Source: Actinomycetes bacterium
Lineage (GTDB): Bacteria > Actinomycetota > Coriobacteriia > Coriobacteriales > Eggerthellaceae
Length of the DNA stretch: 64,000 nucleotides
NCBI GenBank assembly: GCA_023460315.1
Contig: JAEWQO010000070.1
Span: 1 to 64,000 of the forward strand
Reading direction: 5' to 3'
Below, piece after piece: positions 60,688-64,000 of this stretch. Every line of letters begins with the position of its first letter. The first letter of the stretch is position 1. The notes beneath the pieces were generated by a model. It did not search any database. It was not told the DNA's origin and saw nothing but the letters and a program-made list of their open reading frames with translations. A program made the translations under genes and the position numbers.

Positions 60688-61481
60688 GGATGGCTGGAAC
60701 ATTCATGGTTCCCGAGAGCCTGCAACACCGGCTCGAGAAGAAGGAGCTTGATGACAAGATCGTGGCCGCGAAGGCAGCGCTGCTGAACGACATAAAGCGA
60801 TCGGTGTATATCTATCGCGTGGATTGTGGCGGATGCAACGCATGCGAGATAGAGATATTTGCCACCATCACGCCGGTGTTCGATGCCGAGCGCTTCGGCA
60901 TCAAGAACATGGCGAGCCCGCGCCATGCGGACATCCTCGTGTACACGGGAGCCGTCACACGCGCCATGCGCATGCCGGCGATTCGCGCGTACGAGGCGGC
61001 GCCGGATCCGAAGCTCGTGGTGAGCTACGGAGCCTGCGGATGCACGGGTGGCATATTCCACGACAATTACTGCGTGTGGGGCGGCACCGACAAGCTGTTT
61101 CCGGTTGACGTGTACATCCCCGGCTGTCCTCCGTCGCCGGCGCAGACCATCTACGGTTTTGCCATCGCCCTGGGCATTCTTGGCCAGAAGCTCCATGCGA
61201 AAGACCTGGTCGAGGGTGAGGGTGAACAGGCGCCGTTGCTGCATGGCGGCATTCCCTATCGGTTGAGGGTGCAGCTGGAACGTGAGGCGCGGCGCATGGC
61301 CGGCTACCGCTATGGGCGAGACCTGGTTGACGCGTTCATGGAATCCCTCGAGCCTGCTGACGGCGATGTGTTCTCGTCGCTTGCATCGCTGATCGCGCAT
61401 GAGGACGATCCGCGAAAGGCCGAGATCTACGCGGGTCTTCAAGAGCTCGTGCGCTCCAAGGTGACGGGGGCCGACTCATGA
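60684..61481 (+). CDS. hyfI: NiFe-hydrogenase small subunit HyfI (NuoB/HycG-like)
   Basis: This 265-aa small subunit carries the proximal 4Fe-4S cluster. Candidate ligands are in DCGGCNACEIEI (C48, C51, C54), SYGACGCTGG and IPGCPPSPAQTIYG. Start is ATG 60684 (overlap ATGA with hyfH) or ATG 60690; GGAGG at 60675 suits either. The C-terminal extension after the NuoB-like core (about 190-265) is similar to HycG-type subunits. It overlaps hycH by 4 bp. Confidence 0.92.
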   Translation: MRMAGTFMVPESLQHRLEKKELDDKIVAAKAALLNDIKRSVYIYRVDCGGCNACEIEIFATITPVFDAERFGIKNMASPRHADILVYTGAVTRAMRMPAIRAYEAAPDPKLVVSYGACGCTGGIFHDNYCVWGGTDKLFPVDVYIPGCPPSPAQTIYGFAIALGILGQKLHAKDLVEGEGEQAPLLHGGIPYRLRVQLEREARRMAGYRYGRDLVDAFMESLEPADGDVFSSLASLIAHEDDPRKAEIYAGLQELVRSKVTGADS

Positions 61482-61939
61482 GCGGCGGTGTCTCTTCTTC
61501 GGCGGCGGTCTCGTTCTATCGGCTGACGAAGAAGTTCGTCGACAGCGAGGCATCGGTGCCTGACGATGCGCGCGACGTGTTGTATTACACGTTGGCCGTC
61601 GGGCATCACACGGGCGTGATCGACTGCTTCGAGGAAGCTCTGACAATGCCGCTCGAGTCATATGAGCGGCTGATCGCACAGCTCGATGACGAAGGGGCGC
61701 GTCGCAAGCTGGAAGGCGTGATGCGGTTCGGCGAGATAGAGATCGACAAGTCGCATGTTCCGGTGCTGCTCGCTGCCACCCGTGCGACGCTTTCGGGCCT
61801 CGACGTGTTCAATGAGTTGGGAAAGACGAAGCTGCCGCTTGATGCTGCCGACGTCAAGCGACTCGTGGCGATGGTGGACCTGCTGCTCAAGGTGCGTGAC
61901 GAGCCTTCGGTCTACCTCATGGTCAGGAGGACGGCATGA
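61478..61939 (+). CDS. hycH: formate hydrogenlyase maturation protein HycH
   Basis: This 153-aa protein matches HycH closely, with YYTLAVGHHTGVIDCFEEAL (about 31-50), RRKLEGVMRFGEIEIDKSHV (about 71-90) and the C-terminal VYLMVRR. HycH is needed for maturation of the hydrogenase large subunit in E. coli. It is translationally coupled to hyfI and hycI by 4-bp overlaps. The E. coli hyf operon lacks its own hycH, so this operon mixes hyf structure with hyc maturation genes. Confidence 0.93.
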   Translation: MSGGVSSSAAVSFYRLTKKFVDSEASVPDDARDVLYYTLAVGHHTGVIDCFEEALTMPLESYERLIAQLDDEGARRKLEGVMRFGEIEIDKSHVPVLLAATRATLSGLDVFNELGKTKLPLDAADVKRLVAMVDLLLKVRDEPSVYLMVRRTA

Positions 61940-62394
61940 GTAACATGATTTTCACGGCGGGGAGCGTGTTGCGCGGCGACGACGCCGCCGGCCCCATGCT
62001 TGCGAAGATGCTGGAGGACAGTCCTATCGAGGGGTGGGACGTCATCGACGGTGGGCAGACGCCCGAAGACGACCTCGCGGTCATTCGCCGTCGCGAGCCT
62101 GATCGGATACTGTTCGTCGATGCCGCCCAAATGGGGCTTGAGACGGGTGCGGTCAGGCGTTTGATGGCCAAGGATGTGGCGACGCAGTTTCTCATCACCA
62201 CGCATTCCTTGCCGATCACCTTTCTTTTGAACGAGCTTGATCGGATATGCGATTTCGTGACGTTCCTGGGCATCCAGCCGGGAACCTTGGAGTTCTTCGA
62301 TCCCTTGTCGCCGGACGTGAGAAACGCGCTCGACGATGTCGTGGCCTGTCTGCGTGCGGGTGGTGATTTCACGCGGTATGCCACGATGGGCTGA
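61936..62394 (+). CDS. hycI: hydrogenase maturation protease HycI
   Basis: This 152-aa endopeptidase removes the C-terminal tail of the hydrogenase large subunit after nickel insertion. D16 (in GDDAAGP), D62 (in FVDAAQMGL) and H90 (in TTHSLP) fall at exactly the nickel-binding positions known for E. coli HycI. Its likely substrate is HyfG at 58411-60141. Overlaps hycH by 4 bp. Confidence 0.95.
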   Translation: MSNMIFTAGSVLRGDDAAGPMLAKMLEDSPIEGWDVIDGGQTPEDDLAVIRRREPDRILFVDAAQMGLETGAVRRLMAKDVATQFLITTHSLPITFLLNELDRICDFVTFLGIQPGTLEFFDPLSPDVRNALDDVVACLRAGGDFTRYATMG

Positions 62395-62550
62395 TGTGAT
62401 AGGGTATTTCGCTCGCGAGTCCGGTTGCCGCAAGGACCTGCCGGGTAAGACGGAGGCGCGGGATGCTGGCGCGTGAGCGAGGCCGCCTCACGGCGCGCCG
62501 TTTGGGGTGAGAAAGATTACGATTTAGGTGAAGGGAAAGAGGAAGTAACC

Positions 62551-63396
62551 ATGGGTATGACGGAACAGGAAATCAAGGCGCTCAGGCCCGATGCGCTGTC
62601 GCCGGCTGAAACGGAGGAGAAAGCTGAGGCCCTCGGCAAGACGAAAGCGGCAATGCCGCCTGCGAAGTGCTTTGTCTCGGCCATGCTCGCCGGTGCGTTC
62701 ATCGCGTTTGGCGGACTGTACTTCTGCGTGTTCTTGGGAGATCCGACGATGCCCTTTGCCGTGCAGCGTGTGGTGGGCGGCATCACCTTTTGTCTCGGTC
62801 TGGTTCTCGTGCTGTGCTGCGGCGCGGAGCTGTTTACCGGTAATGTGCTTTTGATCTGCGCAAAGGCATCAGGTGGAATCTGTTGGAAAGAGACGTTCAA
62901 AAACTGGGTGCTCGTGTGGGTCGGCAACTTCTGCGGCGCTCTCGTGGTGGTTGCTCTCGTTTACTTTGCCCATATTGCTGCCATGAACGGGGGCGGAGTC
63001 GGCGAGGCCATGGTGAGCACGGCGGTAGGCAAGGTGTCTGCCGACTGGGTGGTACTGTTCTTCAAGGGCATCCTGTGCAATATATTCGTGTGCCTGGCCG
63101 TGTGGATCGGCTACTCGGCGCGCACGGTGGTCGACAAGGTCATCGGCATCCTGCTTCCCATCTCAGCGTTCGTTGCATGTGGGTTTGAGCACTGCGTCGC
63201 CAACATGTTCTTTCTTCCCATGGGCCTTCTGCTCAATTCGCTCGGGATCGGCTCGGCGGGTGCGGTGACGCTTGGAGGCGTGTTCTACAATCTTTCGGCG
63301 GCAACGCTGGGCAACATCATCGGCGGTTTGCTCGTCGGCCTGGCGTATTGGTTCATCTATCACAAGACCCATGAGGCGAAGCGGGCAGTCAGGTAA
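62551..63396 (+). CDS. formate/nitrite transporter family channel (FocA/FocB-like)
   Basis: This 281-aa FNT-family protein has six predicted helices and forms pentameric formate channels. Family stretches include AGAFIAFGG (near 50), GAELFTGNVLLICAKASGG (about 91-109) and GFEHCVANMFF (about 210-220). AGAGGAAG before ATG 62551 decides the start; the frame is open from 62473. Its place at the end of the formate hydrogenlyase operon matches E. coli hyf-focB and indicates formate supply. The 156-bp gap before it has no gene. Confidence 0.9.
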   Translation: MGMTEQEIKALRPDALSPAETEEKAEALGKTKAAMPPAKCFVSAMLAGAFIAFGGLYFCVFLGDPTMPFAVQRVVGGITFCLGLVLVLCCGAELFTGNVLLICAKASGGICWKETFKNWVLVWVGNFCGALVVVALVYFAHIAAMNGGGVGEAMVSTAVGKVSADWVVLFFKGILCNIFVCLAVWIGYSARTVVDKVIGILLPISAFVACGFEHCVANMFFLPMGLLLNSLGIGSAGAVTLGGVFYNLSAATLGNIIGGLLVGLAYWFIYHKTHEAKRAVR

Positions 63397-63415
63397 GGGC
63401 ATGCCACTTCTCGCA

Positions 63416-63439
63416 GGAGGGATCGGCCTTGATCCCTCC
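63416..63439 (+). terminator. hairpin after formate channel gene
   Basis: Perfect 9-bp arms GGAGGGATC and GATCCCTCC enclose GGCCTT, 20 bp after the stop codon. No T-run follows, so termination strength is uncertain. Confidence 0.5.
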
Positions 63440-63606
63440 GCTCGCCGGCCTGCCGGTGGTGAAGCGGCATCCTTTCGCATCGCCTCTTCGACGTTGTGGG
63501 TACAATGTGCCAAGGACATGATCGCCGGACGGGCTGCTGAGGCGCGTCCGGCTTGACGGTCGGCCCTTGCGACCGTGGCGCGTGAGATGGAAGGTTTGGA
63601 CTGGAT

Positions 63607-64000
63607 ATGGAAGGCGAAGCGTACCTTGACAACGCGGCGACGACGAAACCCGATCCTCGGGTGGTCGAGACCGTGTGTGCGGTGATGGAGGATGGCTTCG
63701 GCAACGCATCGGCCGAGCATGCGCGCGGTCGGCGGGCTCGGACGCTGCTGGAGGAGAGCCGCCAGACGATTGCGGATGCTTTGGGTGTTCAGGCTGCGGA
63801 AGTGTATTTCACGTCGGGCGGAACCGAGTCGAACAACCTTGCCATCACCGGTTCGTGCCGCGCTTGCCGCGGCGAGCGGACCGAGATCGTGACATCGTCT
63901 CTTGAACATGCGTCGGTGACGAAGGCCGTGCGGGGCCTCAAGCGCGAAGGATGGCCGGTCCATTACGTGTCGGCCCGCGGTGGCCGGTACGATTCGGATG
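63607..64000 (+). CDS. cysteine desulfurase (NifS/IscS-like), truncated by window edge
   Basis: The first 131 residues of a class V aminotransferase-fold PLP enzyme are visible. YLDNAATTKP (6-15) is the universal N-terminal motif, and TSGGTESNNLAI (about 74-85) contacts PLP. The catalytic lysine and cysteine lie beyond the window. It could supply sulfur for the many iron-sulfur clusters encoded here, or selenide for SelD. Cysteine desulfurase genes beside selD are known in Sec-using bacteria, but selD is not visible. Confidence 0.9.
   Translation, partial: MEGEAYLDNAATTKPDPRVVETVCAVMEDGFGNASAEHARGRRARTLLEESRQTIADALGVQAAEVYFTSGGTESNNLAITGSCRACRGERTEIVTSSLEHASVTKAVRGLKREGWPVHYVSARGGRYDSD

Noticed and set aside
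1..64000. CRISPR arrays, insertion sequences, phage genes or integrases
   Set aside because: No spaced direct repeats, transposase, integrase or terminal inverted repeats were seen on reading through, including at the edges of the accessory block.

Overview
The window looks like a chromosome segment of a high-GC anaerobic actinobacterium of the Coriobacteriia, most likely Eggerthellaceae. That placement is inferred from the gene families and their order (recG-rsmD-coaD, rnc-smc, rimP-nusA-ylxR-infB-rbfA-nrnA-truB-ribF), the frequent GTG/TTG starts, and the mix of FixABCX-linked acyl-CoA enzymes, MFS carriers, XRE-cupin regulation and selenocysteine-dependent formate metabolism. No 16S rRNA gene is present to confirm it.

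Layout. (1) 1-12.8 kb is a core block on the + strand: recG, rsmD, coaD, a coiled-coil protein, a YceD-type protein, an ABC exporter, rpmF, plsX, rnc and smc. (2) 12.9-33.4 kb is an accessory block for acyl-CoA redox chemistry. It holds a TetR-type regulator, three acyl-CoA dehydrogenase homologues, FixABCX electron-transfer proteins, two hotdog thioesterases, two MFS carriers, a LysR regulator, an uncharacterised Cys-cluster protein, two acyl-CoA ligases, a FldA/HadA-like class III CoA-transferase, an XRE-cupin regulator and a CaiE-like gamma-carbonic-anhydrase protein. It has no hydratase, 3-hydroxyacyl-CoA dehydrogenase or thiolase, so it looks like an activate-and-reduce (or oxidise) module rather than a beta-oxidation pathway. 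It resembles a hybrid of the enterobacterial cai and ydi loci and the clostridial fld locus. (3) 33.5-42 kb is the core translation operon rimP to ribF. (4) 42-45.7 kb on the - strand holds selA, selB and selC (tRNA-Sec). A glycosyltransferase and a RelB/PIN-type toxin-antitoxin pair follow. (5) 48.3-63.4 kb is a complete formate hydrogenlyase cluster of the hyf (FHL-2) type: HydN-like, FdhF, HyfABCDEFGHI-like, HycH, HycI and a formate channel. (6) A cysteine desulfurase runs off the right edge.

The clearest links between genes are these. fdhF has an in-frame UGA at codon 140, followed by a hairpin with the E. coli-type GGUCU loop at exactly the E. coli spacing. The decoding machinery (SelA, SelB, tRNA-Sec with anticodon UCA) lies 3-7 kb upstream. 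In the accessory block, an ATAGA-N5-TCTAT operator-like motif occurs at both the TetR/acyl-CoA dehydrogenase promoter region and the promoter region of the opposite-strand operon about 16.5 kb away. This suggests one regulator for both arms. The block's substrate cannot be read from sequence; an alpha,beta-unsaturated (possibly aryl-acrylic) acid is the leading inference.

No CRISPR array, insertion sequence, rRNA or prophage was seen.
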